Assembly (NCBI GenBank): GCA_947475245.1
Contig: CANJLW010000002.1
Location: forward strand, 1-64,000
Length of the DNA stretch: 64,000 nt
From: Acetobacteraceae bacterium
Lineage (GTDB): Bacteria > Pseudomonadota > Alphaproteobacteria > Acetobacterales > Acetobacteraceae
Direction of reading: 5' to 3'
The position numbers and the translations under genes were made by a program. Positions 28,686 through 38,007 of this stretch are shown one piece after another. Under the pieces are notes generated by a model. It saw nothing but the letters and a program-made list of their open reading frames with translations, had not been told where the DNA came from and searched no databases. The stretch's first letter is position 1; each line of letters begins with the position of its first letter.

Positions 28686-30073
28686 TCGGTAACGTCGTTT
28701 CCCGCTGCGTGGCGCTGTGCGCCGGCCTGCTGGCTGCCGCGGCCGCGTTGGCCGCGCCGGCGCCGCGCGCGTTGCCGCCGTTGAGTCACTACACCGCCGA
28801 ACAGGGTGCGATCTCGCTCGAATCCGGCACGGGGAAGGTCGTTACGCTGACCAGCGCGGCGGCGAATGTGTTTGTCGCCGATCCCAAGGTCGCGGAGGTC
28901 CGCCCCGCCAGCGCCACCAGCCTGTTCCTGTTCGGCATCGGTGTCGGGCGTACCACCGTCGCGGTGATGGATGCTGCGGGTGGCCTGGTGGCGCAGTACG
29001 ATGTCACGATCCAGCCGTCGTCCTATGGCGCGCGCGAAGCGCAGGCCGCCATCAACCGTCTGGTGCCCAACAGTAAAGTGCAGGTTCTGGCGCAGTCGCG
29101 CGGCATGCTGCTGACCGGTTCCGTCAAGAACCCGGCCGACGCGGCGCAGGCCATCGCCATCGCCAAATCCTTCGCGCCGAACGCGCCCAATATCGAAAAC
29201 GAAATGTCCGTCGAGTCGCCCATCCAGGTGACGCTCAGCGTGCGCATCGCGGAAATGTCGCGCCAGGTCGTGCGCAACATGGGCGTGAACTGGAGCGCGC
29301 TGGCAACCATCGGCTCGATTGCCGGCACGCCCGCGCTGATCGCCAAGGTGAACGGCACGTCACTGGTCTGCGGGGCGGCGAACGGCATTTGCCCCGGCGC
29401 CAATTTCCATGGGCTGATCGACGCGCTCGCGCGGGACAATCTGGCCCACATCCTGGCCGAACCGAATCTGACCGTCCTCAGCGGTCACGCGGCCAGCTTC
29501 CAGGTCGGCGGGGAGTTTCCGATCCCCGTCAGCGGCCAGAACAACACGATCAGCGTCGATTACAAAAAATACGGCGTGCTGCTCAGCTTCGTGCCGACCG
29601 TCTTCGCCGATGGCCGCATCAACCTGCACGTCTCGCCCGAGGTCAGCGAACTCAGCAACCAGAACAGCGTCAATGTCGGCGGCGCCAGCGCCGTATTGAA
29701 CATTCCCTCGGTCACCACGCGGCGCGCTGAAACCACTGTGGAACTCGGCAGCGGTCAGAGTTTCGCCATCGCGGGTCTGTTGCAACAAAACACGAGCGAC
29801 ACCGGCGCGGGCCTGCCGGGACTCGGGGATATTCCAGTGTTGGGCGCCTTGTTTCGCAATTCCGGCTTCGATCGCACCGAAAAGGAACTGGTCATCATCG
29901 TCACGCCCTACATTGTGAAACCGGTGAACACCCTGTCGGCGCTGCGGATGCCGACCGACGGCTATACGCCCGCGCCGGATATCGAGCGCCTGTTGCTGAT
30001 GCGTCAGGTCGCGACCGGCAAAACGCCGGTGCCGATCCGTATCCCCGGCGATGCCGGGTTCATGGTGCAGTGA
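28682..30073 (+). CDS. cpaC: Outer-membrane secretin CpaC/RcpA
   Basis: This 463-residue protein has a signal peptide (ending near ALAAPAPRA), an N-terminal BON/secretin N-domain region (KVVTLTSAAANVFVADPKVAEV) and a C-terminal secretin domain. The domain contains HILAEPNLTVLSGHAASF, GGEFPIPV, and PGLGDIPVLGALFRN with ELVIIVTPYIV, all secretin landmarks. It forms the outer-membrane pore through which the Flp pilus passes. Its start overlaps cpaB and the next gene begins 7 bp after its stop. Confidence 0.95.
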   Translation: MIGNVVSRCVALCAGLLAAAAALAAPAPRALPPLSHYTAEQGAISLESGTGKVVTLTSAAANVFVADPKVAEVRPASATSLFLFGIGVGRTTVAVMDAAGGLVAQYDVTIQPSSYGAREAQAAINRLVPNSKVQVLAQSRGMLLTGSVKNPADAAQAIAIAKSFAPNAPNIENEMSVESPIQVTLSVRIAEMSRQVVRNMGVNWSALATIGSIAGTPALIAKVNGTSLVCGAANGICPGANFHGLIDALARDNLAHILAEPNLTVLSGHAASFQVGGEFPIPVSGQNNTISVDYKKYGVLLSFVPTVFADGRINLHVSPEVSELSNQNSVNVGGASAVLNIPSVTTRRAETTVELGSGQSFAIAGLLQQNTSDTGAGLPGLGDIPVLGALFRNSGFDRTEKELVIIVTPYIVKPVNTLSALRMPTDGYTPAPDIERLLLMRQVATGKTPVPIRIPGDAGFMVQ

Positions 30074-30080
30074 GACCGCG

Positions 30081-30446
30081 ATGACACCACGCCCGAGAAC
30101 GCTGCTCACGCTCCTTTCGCTGATTGTGCTGACCGGCTGTCTGGGCCGCGACCCCTATGCGCGCACCGATGTCTGGCATCCCACCGGTGCCAATGCCGCC
30201 AACCTCGCGGCCATGGTTGCCAATCCCCACGACCTGACGCGCGGTCGCGGCGTCTCCTCCATCGACACCAAATCCATCGCCCTGGGCATAGACCGGCTGC
30301 AAACCGACCGACCGCGTCCGCTGAGTCCCAGCGCATCGGCCGGTGGTGGCGGCGGCGGTGGCGGTGCTCCGGCCGGTGGCGGCTCCGGCGGCGCCGGCGG
30401 GGCAGCCGACGCGCCGCTGGCGATCCCGGCGATGTCGGGCCTCTGA
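30081..30446 (+). CDS. cpaD: CpaD-like pilus lipoprotein, short form
   Basis: This 121-residue protein has a lipoprotein signal (LLTLLSLIVLTGC, Cys about 18). The segment WHPTGANAANLAAMVANP with DLTRGRG is the conserved C-terminal motif of CpaD. Caulobacter CpaD is roughly twice as long, so most of the N-terminal part is missing. The C-terminus is a glycine-rich run (SAGGGGGGGGAPAGGGSGG). Position between cpaC and cpaE supports the call. The GTG/ATG frame upstream overlaps cpaC, and the ATG at 30081 gives the lipoprotein signal directly. Confidence 0.83.
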   Translation: MTPRPRTLLTLLSLIVLTGCLGRDPYARTDVWHPTGANAANLAAMVANPHDLTRGRGVSSIDTKSIALGIDRLQTDRPRPLSPSASAGGGGGGGGAPAGGGSGGAGGAADAPLAIPAMSGL

Positions 30447-30450
30447 ACCC

Positions 30451-31719
30451 ATGCCCGACGACGGCCCGCACAGAGGCGCGATCACGCCGGAACTGCCGGA
30501 CGGTCGCCACGACCGCCCCTCTCTGGTCGCCTTTGTCACCGACGCGAAAACCGAAGAAGCCCTGCACGACGGCCTGATCGATGCCCTGCCGGAGGAATTG
30601 GACATTCGTCGCGGCGGCATCCGGGTCGCGATCGCCGCGCTGCAAAAGCAGGCCACCCCGAAGGTTCTGGTGGTCGATATCAGCGGCGAGGAACAACCGC
30701 TCAGCGCACTCGCCGAACTGTCGAACGTCGTCGAACCCGATGTCTGCGTGCTGGTGATCGGCGAGATCGAAAGCCTCGACTTCTATCGGGAGGTCACACG
30801 CGGCCTTGGTGCCGCCGATTATCTGCCGAAGCCCCTGGCGCGCGATAAGGTCGCCCGCCATTTCGGTGCCTTCGTCCGTGGGCAAACCCCCATTGTCGAA
30901 GCCGTCCAGGGCGGGCGCACGATCTCTGTCACCGGTGTGCGCGGCGGAGTCGGCGCGACCACGCTGTCGGTCAATCTCGGCTGGAACTTTGGCGTCTGGC
31001 TGCGCCGCCACACGGTGCTGCTCGACCCGGACATCCACCTGGGCGCTGCTGCCTTCCTGTTGAACCTTCAGCCCGGCCCCGGTCTGCGCATGGCGCTTGA
31101 AGCGCCGGAGCGTATCGACGCCCTGCTGGCCGAACGCGCCGCCCAGCCCGCCGCCGATCGCCTCCACGTCCTGGCCGGAGAGGAAAAACTCGGTGTGGAG
31201 GCCGCCCACGCGCCCGGCGCAGCCGCCCATCTGATGGATGCCCTGCGGCGACGCTATAACTTCATCATCGCCGACGTGCCCTTCGCGCCCGTGCCGCTGT
31301 ATCGCGATCTGCTCGACCTCGTCGATCACCGCGTCCTGGTCATGGAACCGACGCTTGCCGCCGTGCGCGATACCGTCCGCCTGCTCGCGCTGCCCAAGGG
31401 CCCGGGGCAGGAGCAGCGCGCGACCGTCGTTCTGAACCGGCTTGGCCTGCCCGGCGGCCTGACCCGGCGGCAGGTGGAAGACGCGCTGAAGATGAAGGTC
31501 GACGTGGTCATTCCCGACCTGCCGCGTCAGGTCGGCAACGCCGCGACGCTGGGGGAACCGGCAATGACCACCAGCAGCGGATTTCGCGGCGGCGTGCTGG
31601 AAGTGGCGCGTCAGGTCGCCTCTGTCCGGATGCTGGATTCCGCGCCCGGGGCGCTCGACCGGGCGACGGGCACCGGCAAGCGACGCTGGGGCCTGGGTTG
31701 GTTTCGCAGGAAAGGCTGA
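30451..31719 (+). CDS. cpaE: Pilus assembly ATPase CpaE/TadZ
   Basis: This 422-residue protein has an N-terminal receiver-like domain (about residues 20-140, with VLVVDISGEE) and a ParA/MinD-type P-loop domain. The deviant Walker A is GVRGGVGATTLSVNLG, in which the usual second lysine is Ala as in other CpaE proteins. LLDPDIHLGAAAF follows as Walker A'/B. CpaE places the Tad machine at its site in the cell. The ATG at 30451 follows the cpaD stop by 4 bp; longer frames run into cpaD. Confidence 0.92.
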   Translation: MPDDGPHRGAITPELPDGRHDRPSLVAFVTDAKTEEALHDGLIDALPEELDIRRGGIRVAIAALQKQATPKVLVVDISGEEQPLSALAELSNVVEPDVCVLVIGEIESLDFYREVTRGLGAADYLPKPLARDKVARHFGAFVRGQTPIVEAVQGGRTISVTGVRGGVGATTLSVNLGWNFGVWLRRHTVLLDPDIHLGAAAFLLNLQPGPGLRMALEAPERIDALLAERAAQPAADRLHVLAGEEKLGVEAAHAPGAAAHLMDALRRRYNFIIADVPFAPVPLYRDLLDLVDHRVLVMEPTLAAVRDTVRLLALPKGPGQEQRATVVLNRLGLPGGLTRRQVEDALKMKVDVVIPDLPRQVGNAATLGEPAMTTSSGFRGGVLEVARQVASVRMLDSAPGALDRATGTGKRRWGLGWFRRKG

Positions 31720-31724
31720 AGTTC

Positions 31725-33101
31725 ATGCATCCGCCATCATTCGGTAAACGCAATGTCCAGCCGGCCCAACGCAGCGATTCGGTTCGCCCCGATCCGGCGT
31801 CCGTCATCGACCTGTTCCCGGCGCCGCCGCCGCTGCCGGACAGCACGATCACCGACCTGCGCACATCCTGCCTGGCTCGGCTCGATCCCAACGCCGTCGC
31901 GGCGATGGCCCCGGAACGCCTGACCACCGATGTCGAACGGATCGTGTCGGAAATCGCGACGGAACGGAAAGTCCAGCTCAACGCCCGCGAACAGCGCATG
32001 CTCGCCGCGGAACTGGTGCACGATATCCTCGGCCTTGGCCCGCTGGAGTTGCTGCTGGAAGACGACACCATCAACGACATCATGGTCAACGGGCCGGACA
32101 AGACGTTCGTCGAACGCGGCGGCAAGGTTACGCTGTCAAACATTCGCTTTCGCGACACCGCCCATCTGCAAAACATCTGCCAACGCATCGCCGCCGCGGT
32201 CGGGCGCCGCATCGATGAATCCAGCCCCATGGTCGATGCGCGGCTCAAGGACGGGTCCCGCGTCAACATCGTGTTTCCGCCGCTGGCGCTCGACGGCCCG
32301 TATATCTCCATCCGCAAGTTCGGCAAGAAGGCCGTCGACTTCGCCCAACTCGTCAGTTGGAAAGCCCTCACCCTTCCCGTCGCCCGCATCCTTGAAATCG
32401 CCTCTCAGGCTCGGCTTAACGTCGTGGTGTCCGGCGGCACGGGATCCGGCAAGACGACCATGATCAATGCGATGTCCCGCCTGATCGACCATGGGGAACG
32501 CGTGGTGACCGTGGAAGACGCCGCCGAACTGCAATTCCAGCAGCCGCACGTCGTGCGCCTGGAAACCAGACCGTCAAGCCTGGAAGGGCGCGGCGAAATC
32601 AACCAGCGCGACCTCGTGCGCAACGCCCTGCGGATGCGCCCCGACCGCATCATCATCGGTGAGGTCCGCGGCGGCGAGGCCTTCGACATGCTGCAAGCCA
32701 TGAACACCGGCCATGACGGCAGCATGTCGACGATCCATGCCAACACCACGCGCGACGCGCTGACGCGTATCGAAAACATGGTCCAGATGGGCAACATGGG
32801 CCTGCCGTCGAAAGCCATCCGCACCCAGATCGTCGGCGCGATCGATCTGATCGTGCAGGTCGAACGTCATCGCGACGGCGGCCGCCGGGTGACCCAGGTC
32901 ACCGAGGTCTGCGGCATGGAAGGCGAGATCGTCACCCTGAACGACGTCTTCCAGTTCGAGGTCCTGGGCGAAGGCCCGGATGGACGCCTGTTCGGCCGCT
33001 ACAAGGTCAGCCGTGTCCCGCCGACATTCCAACGGCGACTGCAATATTTCGGTCTGGATCGGGCCTGGAAGGCCGCGCTGGAGGAGGCGGATCAGCCGTG
33101 A
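31725..33101 (+). CDS. cpaF: Pilus secretion ATPase CpaF/TadA
   Basis: This 458-residue type II/IV secretion ATPase has Walker [16 protein letters not shown], an Asp box ([11 protein letters not shown]), Walker B ([19 protein letters not shown]) and a His box ([13 protein letters not shown]). It powers Flp pilus extension and retraction. The ATG at 31725 is preferred because AGGAAAGG lies about 10 nt upstream; an upstream in-frame start overlaps cpaE. The stop overlaps tadB by 4 bp. The length matches the family. Confidence 0.95.
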   Translation: MHPPSFGKRNVQPAQRSDSVRPDPASVIDLFPAPPPLPDSTITDLRTSCLARLDPNAVAAMAPERLTTDVERIVSEIATERKVQLNAREQRMLAAELVHDILGLGPLELLLEDDTINDIMVNGPDKTFVERGGKVTLSNIRFRDTAHLQNICQRIAAAVGRRIDESSPMVDARLKDGSRVNIVFPPLALDGPYISIRKFGKKAVDFAQLVSWKALTLPVARILEIASQARLNVVVSGGTGSGKTTMINAMSRLIDHGERVVTVEDAAELQFQQPHVVRLETRPSSLEGRGEINQRDLVRNALRMRPDRIIIGEVRGGEAFDMLQAMNTGHDGSMSTIHANTTRDALTRIENMVQMGNMGLPSKAIRTQIVGAIDLIVQVERHRDGGRRVTQVTEVCGMEGEIVTLNDVFQFEVLGEGPDGRLFGRYKVSRVPPTFQRRLQYFGLDRAWKAALEEADQP

Positions 33102-34066
33102 ACAATGGCCTGCTGCCCTGGCTCCTGCTGGCGGGTGCCTGCCTGTCGCTGCTGGGCCTTGGCTTCAGCGGCCTGCTGCTGTCGCGCGCGCAGGCGCAAC
33201 GCGAACGCCACACGCAACGATTGGCGTCGATCATCGCGCCGCATTTGCGCAGCGCCCGCGTCGAAATCACCGCCTTTACCCCGTCGACCGAAACCCTCCA
33301 TCGCCCGGCCGCGTACACGGTTTCGAAGATCTTCGGCTTCGACCTGCAAAAGACCGCGCTCTATCCCACCCGCTGGTGGATCATCCTGATCGTCACGCTG
33401 GCGATCTCCATCGCCCTGCGATCGGTGACGGAAGAAGTGCTGGGCAACCTGTCCTATCCCGCCGTGCCGGTAACCTGGGTGGCGATGAGCCGCAATTTCT
33501 TCGGCTGGATTGAAAAGCGTCGGCAGGGACAATTGCTGGATCAGTTCCCCGACGCACTGTCGATGATCGTGCGCACCATCCGAGTCGGCGTCCCGGTCAT
33601 GGAAGCCATCCGATCCGTCGCCCGCGAATGCCCCAGCCCGACCGCCGGCGAATTCGCGCGCCTGTGCGATCAGGTCGCGGTCGGCTCGACGCTGGAGGAC
33701 GCGGTCACCGACCTCGGCCGCCGAGCCGGCCTGTCGGAGTATCGCTTCTTCGCCACCGCGCTGGCGCTGCAAACCGCGACCGGCGGCACGCTCAGCGACA
33801 CGCTGGAAAACCTGGCCGACGTCATCCGCAAACGCGCCGCGCTGAAAAACCGCGGCCACGCGATGACGTCGGAGGCACGCACCAGCGCCATGGTCCTCGC
33901 CGCCTTACCTTTCGTCACCGGCGGGATGCTGTATCTGATCAACCCGCCCTACATCATGATCCTGTTCACCACGGAAACCGGCCAGTCCCTGTTCGGCACG
34001 GCCGTCGTGTCGTTGATCCTGGGCATGCTGACCATCCGCGCGATCATCCGGAGCGCGCTGCCATGA
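33098..34066 (+). CDS. tadB: Pilus platform protein TadB
   Basis: This 322-residue inner-membrane protein has an N-terminal helix (LLPWLLLAGACLSLLGLG), a cytoplasmic T2SF (GspF) domain (QFPDALSMIVRTIRVGVPV) and a C-terminal hydrophobic region. TadB and TadC form the membrane platform on which the CpaF ATPase acts. The start overlaps cpaF and the stop overlaps tadC, each by 4 bp. Confidence 0.93.
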   Translation: MNNGLLPWLLLAGACLSLLGLGFSGLLLSRAQAQRERHTQRLASIIAPHLRSARVEITAFTPSTETLHRPAAYTVSKIFGFDLQKTALYPTRWWIILIVTLAISIALRSVTEEVLGNLSYPAVPVTWVAMSRNFFGWIEKRRQGQLLDQFPDALSMIVRTIRVGVPVMEAIRSVARECPSPTAGEFARLCDQVAVGSTLEDAVTDLGRRAGLSEYRFFATALALQTATGGTLSDTLENLADVIRKRAALKNRGHAMTSEARTSAMVLAALPFVTGGMLYLINPPYIMILFTTETGQSLFGTAVVSLILGMLTIRAIIRSALP

Positions 34067-35001
34067 CGCATATGCTGCTGTTGGGCATCGGCTTCATTCT
34101 GTTGCTGATGATGTTTTATGCCGGGATTCTGCTGCGCCGCGACATTCGGCTGGAAGAACGCTTCGGCGAACGGGTCCGCGCCATCCACGGCCAGGGCCCG
34201 ACGCCGTCGGAAGCCTCGGAACCGATCGCGCTGCGCGAGATGGTCACGCAGCTTCTCGGCCAGTTGGGCCAGTTCATGCTGAACAGCGGCCTGATACCGG
34301 CGCGCACGCGGTCGGAACTGGAAAACATGCTGACCACGGCCGGTCTGCGCGGCCCGCAAGGCGTCGGCGTCTTCATCGCCTGCAAGATCCTGCTGTTGGC
34401 GTTCCTGCCCCTGATTGCCTGGCTTGTAACGCGCGACCGCGCCATGCCGGATATGGTGCACACCATCATCCCGCCCATCGCCGGCGTGCTGGGACTGCTG
34501 GCGCCGGACTGGCTGATGGGGAAACTGCGCGAACGCTATCTCGATCGGCTCGAAAAAGGCCTGCCCGACGCGCTGGACATGATGGTCATCTGTGCCCAGG
34601 CCGGGTTGGGACTCGGCCCGATCGTCGTGCGTGTCGCGGAGGAATTGGAGGAATCCTATCGCGAACTCGCCATGGAAATGGCGCTGACCGCCAACGAGTT
34701 GCAGGTGATGGCCGACAGCCGCATCGCCCTGAGCAATCTCGGCACCCGCACCGGCCTGGAAGGCTTCAAGCGGCTTTCGACCACGCTGATTCAGACGATC
34801 CAGTACGGAACCCCGATGACCGAGGCGCTGCGCACACTGTCCGCCGAACTCCGCCTCGAAATGCTCACCAAATTCGAAGCCAAGGCCGCTCGGCTTCCCG
34901 TTATGCTGACCTTGCCGACCATCGTGTTTATTCTGCCCTGCGTCTTCCTCATCGCGGGCGGGCCTGCCATGATCCAGGTCATGAAGGTTTTCAGCAACTG
35001 A
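34063..35001 (+). CDS. tadC: Pilus platform protein TadC
   Basis: This 312-residue protein starts at the ATGA overlap with tadB (MTHMLLLGIGFILLLMM). It has membrane helices at both ends and in the middle and one T2SF domain with LPDALDMMVICAQAGLGLG and FKRLSTTLIQTIQYGTPM. It is the partner of TadB in the pilus base. Longer in-frame readings run back into tadB and are not genuine. Confidence 0.93.
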   Translation: MTHMLLLGIGFILLLMMFYAGILLRRDIRLEERFGERVRAIHGQGPTPSEASEPIALREMVTQLLGQLGQFMLNSGLIPARTRSELENMLTTAGLRGPQGVGVFIACKILLLAFLPLIAWLVTRDRAMPDMVHTIIPPIAGVLGLLAPDWLMGKLRERYLDRLEKGLPDALDMMVICAQAGLGLGPIVVRVAEELEESYRELAMEMALTANELQVMADSRIALSNLGTRTGLEGFKRLSTTLIQTIQYGTPMTEALRTLSAELRLEMLTKFEAKAARLPVMLTLPTIVFILPCVFLIAGGPAMIQVMKVFSN

Positions 35002-35038
35002 TGTCCCTGTCTCCGAAGCGTTCCCGCGGCGCGTTTGC

Positions 35039-36046
35039 ATGAAGCGGGTCAATATCGGCCTGGCCGCGCTTGCGCTGGCCTTGACGCTGGGCGGATGCGC
35101 GGATCGCTTCGGCGGGGAACAACGCCCGGGCATCAACGTCGCCGAAGCCGCGCTCAGCGGCGGTTCTCCCCAGGTTGCCCTGCAGGTCGCCAACGGCATC
35201 CTGGAACGCAGCCCTGACGATGCGGAGGCGCTGACGGTGCGCGGCGACGCGCAAACCAGCATGGGTCAGTTGGACGAGGCCGCTGCCAGCTACGAACGCG
35301 CCTTGCGCCGCGACGCTTCTTCGCGGCGCGCGCTGACCGGGTTGGGGCGCGTGAAGCTCGCCTCCGACCCCGCCGCCGCCGAACCTTTGTTCCTGCGGGT
35401 TCTGCAATCCGCCCCCCGCGATACGACGGCGCTCAACAATCTCGGCATCGCGCGGGATTTGCAGGGCAATCGTCTCGGCGCGCAGGATGCCTATCGCAAG
35501 GCACTTGGCATCAACCCCGAACTGACCGCCGCGCAGGTCAATCTGGCGCTATCGCTGGCGCTGAGCGGGCAAAGCGACACCGCCCTGCGGATCATCGAGC
35601 CACGCGCGACGGAGCCCGGCGCGTCGCGCAAAATGCGCCACGACTATGCCGCCATCCTCGCCATGTCCGGCAACCGCAAGGAAGCCGAACGCATCCTTTC
35701 GGTCGATCTTACTCCGGCGGAGGTGCGTCAGGTGCTGGACGCCTTCACCGGTGCCACCGCCCCAGGCGGCGGCGAGTCCGTTTCGTCCGCCACCAACGGC
35801 CTGGGTGTGCAGGTGCAAATCTCCGCCTCGGCGTCCGAGGACACCGCGCACGCGGATTGGCGGAGATTGCAGGAACGCCTGCCGTCCCTGATGGGCGGAC
35901 GACGCCCGCTGGTTTCGAAGCTGGAACGCGGCGGTCAAACCATCTGGCGGCTGCGCACCGGCGGCTTCAGCTCCATCGCCGATGCCCGCGCCTTTTGCGC
36001 GAAGCTACGCGCCGCGGAAACCGGCTGCGCGGTTGATCCGCCGTAA
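35039..36046 (+). CDS. TadD-like TPR lipoprotein with SPOR domain
   Basis: This 335-residue protein has a lipoprotein signal (LALALTLGGC, Cys about 20) and several TPR repeats between about residues 40 and 210 (ALTVRGDAQTSMGQLDEAA, ALNNLGIARDLQGN). The last 80 residues resemble a SPOR peptidoglycan-binding domain (GVQVQISASASEDTAHADW, RLRTGGFSSIADARAFC). TadD family lipoproteins help secretin assembly; the SPOR domain could direct it to septal or denuded peptidoglycan. It closes the plus-strand pilus operon, 37 bp after tadC, and converges on pdxA2 with only 12 bp between stops. Confidence 0.87.
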   Translation: MKRVNIGLAALALALTLGGCADRFGGEQRPGINVAEAALSGGSPQVALQVANGILERSPDDAEALTVRGDAQTSMGQLDEAAASYERALRRDASSRRALTGLGRVKLASDPAAAEPLFLRVLQSAPRDTTALNNLGIARDLQGNRLGAQDAYRKALGINPELTAAQVNLALSLALSGQSDTALRIIEPRATEPGASRKMRHDYAAILAMSGNRKEAERILSVDLTPAEVRQVLDAFTGATAPGGGESVSSATNGLGVQVQISASASEDTAHADWRRLQERLPSLMGGRRPLVSKLERGGQTIWRLRTGGFSSIADARAFCAKLRAAETGCAVDPP

Positions 36047-36058
36047 GGTCGGGTGGGA

Positions 36059-37081
36059 TCAGGCGGCGGGCCGGGTTTTCCGGTTGGCGGCAAGAAGCAG
36101 GGCATAGTCGATCGCCTCGATCAGGCTGTCTTCATTGGCGATGCCCTTGCCGGCGATGTCGAACGCGGTGCCGTGGTCGACGCTGGTGCGGATGACCGGC
36201 AGGCCCAGGGTAATATTCACCCCCGACAGCGCGTGCCACCGCCCAGTCGCCGGATCGATATTAAAGCCCAACAATTTGACCGGAATATGCCCCTGATCGT
36301 GATACATCGCGACCACGGCGTCGTACTGACGAGCGCGCAGCTTCACGAAGACGGTATCGCCCGGTACGGGGCCGTGAATATCCATGCCGTCGCGCACGCA
36401 TTCGGCGATCACGGGCGCGCTGACCTCCGCATCCTGCCGCCCGAACAACCCACCTTCCCCCGCGTGCGGGTTCAGCGCGGCGATGGCGATCCTCGGCCGA
36501 GGGATGCCCAGGTCGAGCATGGCCTGATGGGTAATGTCGATGGTGCGGCGCAGCCGTTCCGGCGTCAGCAGTTTCGGCACATCCTCCAACGCCACATGCG
36601 TGGTCACGTGGCTGACCCGCATGTCGCCGTGCGCCAGCAGCATGATCGAACTTTTGGTCTGCGTCAGCGCCGCCAGCATGTCGGTATGCCCGGCGAATTT
36701 GTAGCCGGCGAGGTTCAGGGCTTCCTTGTTCAACGGCGCGGTCACGATGCCGTCGATGTCCCCGGCCTGCGTCAGCGCCACGGCCTTCTCGACGGCGAGG
36801 TAGGCGAAACGCCCGCCCTCCGGCGCGATCTCTCCGAATGTCAGCTTTTCCCGTTCCTCGCCGGCTTCCAGCATCGCCAGCGGTCCCGTTTCGGGGAAAG
36901 CCAGTGTCTCGTTCAGCACCGCGCGGGCGGCCATCAGGGCGGAGCGATGGCCGATCACCAGTAGGCTGAGTTCCCCGGCGTCGATGCGGGGTTTCAACCG
37001 GCGACAGGCCTTGACGATGATTTCCGGCCCGACGCCCGTCGGATCGCCCATGGTGATGCCAAGGCGCGGCGCCCTGGTCAC
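36059..37081 (-). CDS. pdxA2: PdxA2-type 4-phospho-erythronate/threonate dehydrogenase
   Basis: This 340-residue NAD-dependent dehydrogenase of the PdxA family has GDPTGVGPEIIVKA at the start, the metal-binding His in GHTDMLAA and the later MYHDQGHIPVKLLGF motif. The neighbouring DUF1537 kinase makes PdxA2 more likely than the vitamin B6 enzyme: PdxA2 oxidises and decarboxylates D-threonate or D-erythronate 4-phosphate to dihydroxyacetone phosphate. The ATG overlaps the stop of the LLM oxidoreductase gene. A biosynthetic PdxA role cannot be excluded from sequence alone. Confidence 0.88.
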   Translation of the reverse strand: MTRAPRLGITMGDPTGVGPEIIVKACRRLKPRIDAGELSLLVIGHRSALMAARAVLNETLAFPETGPLAMLEAGEEREKLTFGEIAPEGGRFAYLAVEKAVALTQAGDIDGIVTAPLNKEALNLAGYKFAGHTDMLAALTQTKSSIMLLAHGDMRVSHVTTHVALEDVPKLLTPERLRRTIDITHQAMLDLGIPRPRIAIAALNPHAGEGGLFGRQDAEVSAPVIAECVRDGMDIHGPVPGDTVFVKLRARQYDAVVAMYHDQGHIPVKLLGFNIDPATGRWHALSGVNITLGLPVIRTSVDHGTAFDIAGKGIANEDSLIEAIDYALLLAANRKTRPAA

Positions 37082-37977
37082 AGCACGTCCGCCACGGCGT
37101 CGCGATAGCGCCGCTGGATGTCCAGATGATCCTGCACGGTCTTGCCGGCGATGCGGCGATGATGGCGGCGATTGAACGTGTTGGTCAGCGTCAGATGCGT
37201 GGCACCGGCGGCTTTCCAGAATTGAGCCTCCGCCCGCCAGTCGTCCGGGGTGCCCGCGCCGCCGGACGTCCAGACCTCGATCCCGACAGCCTTGGGATCG
37301 CGCCCGGCCGCCGCGGTCAGGTCACGCAGTTTGGCGAATTCGGCCAGCGCGGTATCGCCGGGCGGATAGGCGTTCATGATCCAGCCGTCGCCCATGCGCG
37401 CGATGCGGTCCAGGGTTTGCGGGACATGACCGCCGAACCAGACGGGGACCTTGCGATTGACCGGCAGCGGGTTGATGCCCGCGTCCTCGATCTTGTGCCA
37501 GCGCCCGTCGAAGGTGACATGCGGTTCGGCCCAGAGCTTCTGCATGACCTCCACCTGTTCGGCCGACCGGCGACCGCGGTTGGAGAAGTTTTCGTTCAGC
37601 CCGGTGAATTCGACGGGGTTCCAGCCCACGCCGACGCCCAGGCGGAAGCGCCCGCCGCACAGCACATCCAGGCTGGCGGCCTGCTTGGCCACCAGCACGG
37701 CCTGGCGCTGGGCGAGGATCAGGACCTGCGTGGAAAACTCCGTCGTCGGGCGGCAGACGCCGGCCAGGTAGGCGAAGCACACGAACGGGTCGTGGAACAG
37801 ATCGGCGGAGGTGTTGCGGTCACCCCAATCCGGGCGGGTCGCGACATTTACCCCCAGCACGTGATCGGCCAACCCAAGGTTGGTGTAGCCCTGCGCTTCC
37901 GTCGCCTGGGCGAAGTCGCGCAGCAGCGAAGGATCGCCGCCGATATCGTGCAGCGGCAGCATGACACCCAGGCGCAT
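37078..37977 (-). CDS. LLM-class (luciferase-like) oxidoreductase
   Basis: This 299-residue luciferase-like TIM-barrel protein begins MRLGVMLPLHDIGGDPS. It contains LGLADHVLGVN, LCGGRFRLGVGVGWNPVEF and PVWFGGHVPQTLDRIARMGD, as in F420- or FMN-dependent LLM proteins. GGAGAAG precedes the ATG. It sits between the DUF1537 kinase (30 bp gap) and pdxA2 (4-bp overlap). It may oxidise the sugar acid before phosphorylation, in place of the usual dehydrogenase; this is inferred from position. Confidence 0.85.
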   Translation of the reverse strand: MRLGVMLPLHDIGGDPSLLRDFAQATEAQGYTNLGLADHVLGVNVATRPDWGDRNTSADLFHDPFVCFAYLAGVCRPTTEFSTQVLILAQRQAVLVAKQAASLDVLCGGRFRLGVGVGWNPVEFTGLNENFSNRGRRSAEQVEVMQKLWAEPHVTFDGRWHKIEDAGINPLPVNRKVPVWFGGHVPQTLDRIARMGDGWIMNAYPPGDTALAEFAKLRDLTAAAGRDPKAVGIEVWTSGGAGTPDDWRAEAQFWKAAGATHLTLTNTFNRRHHRRIAGKTVQDHLDIQRRYRDAVADVL

Positions 37978-38007
37978 CGGTCTTCTCCGTTCGTTGGTTG
38001 GCGCAGC

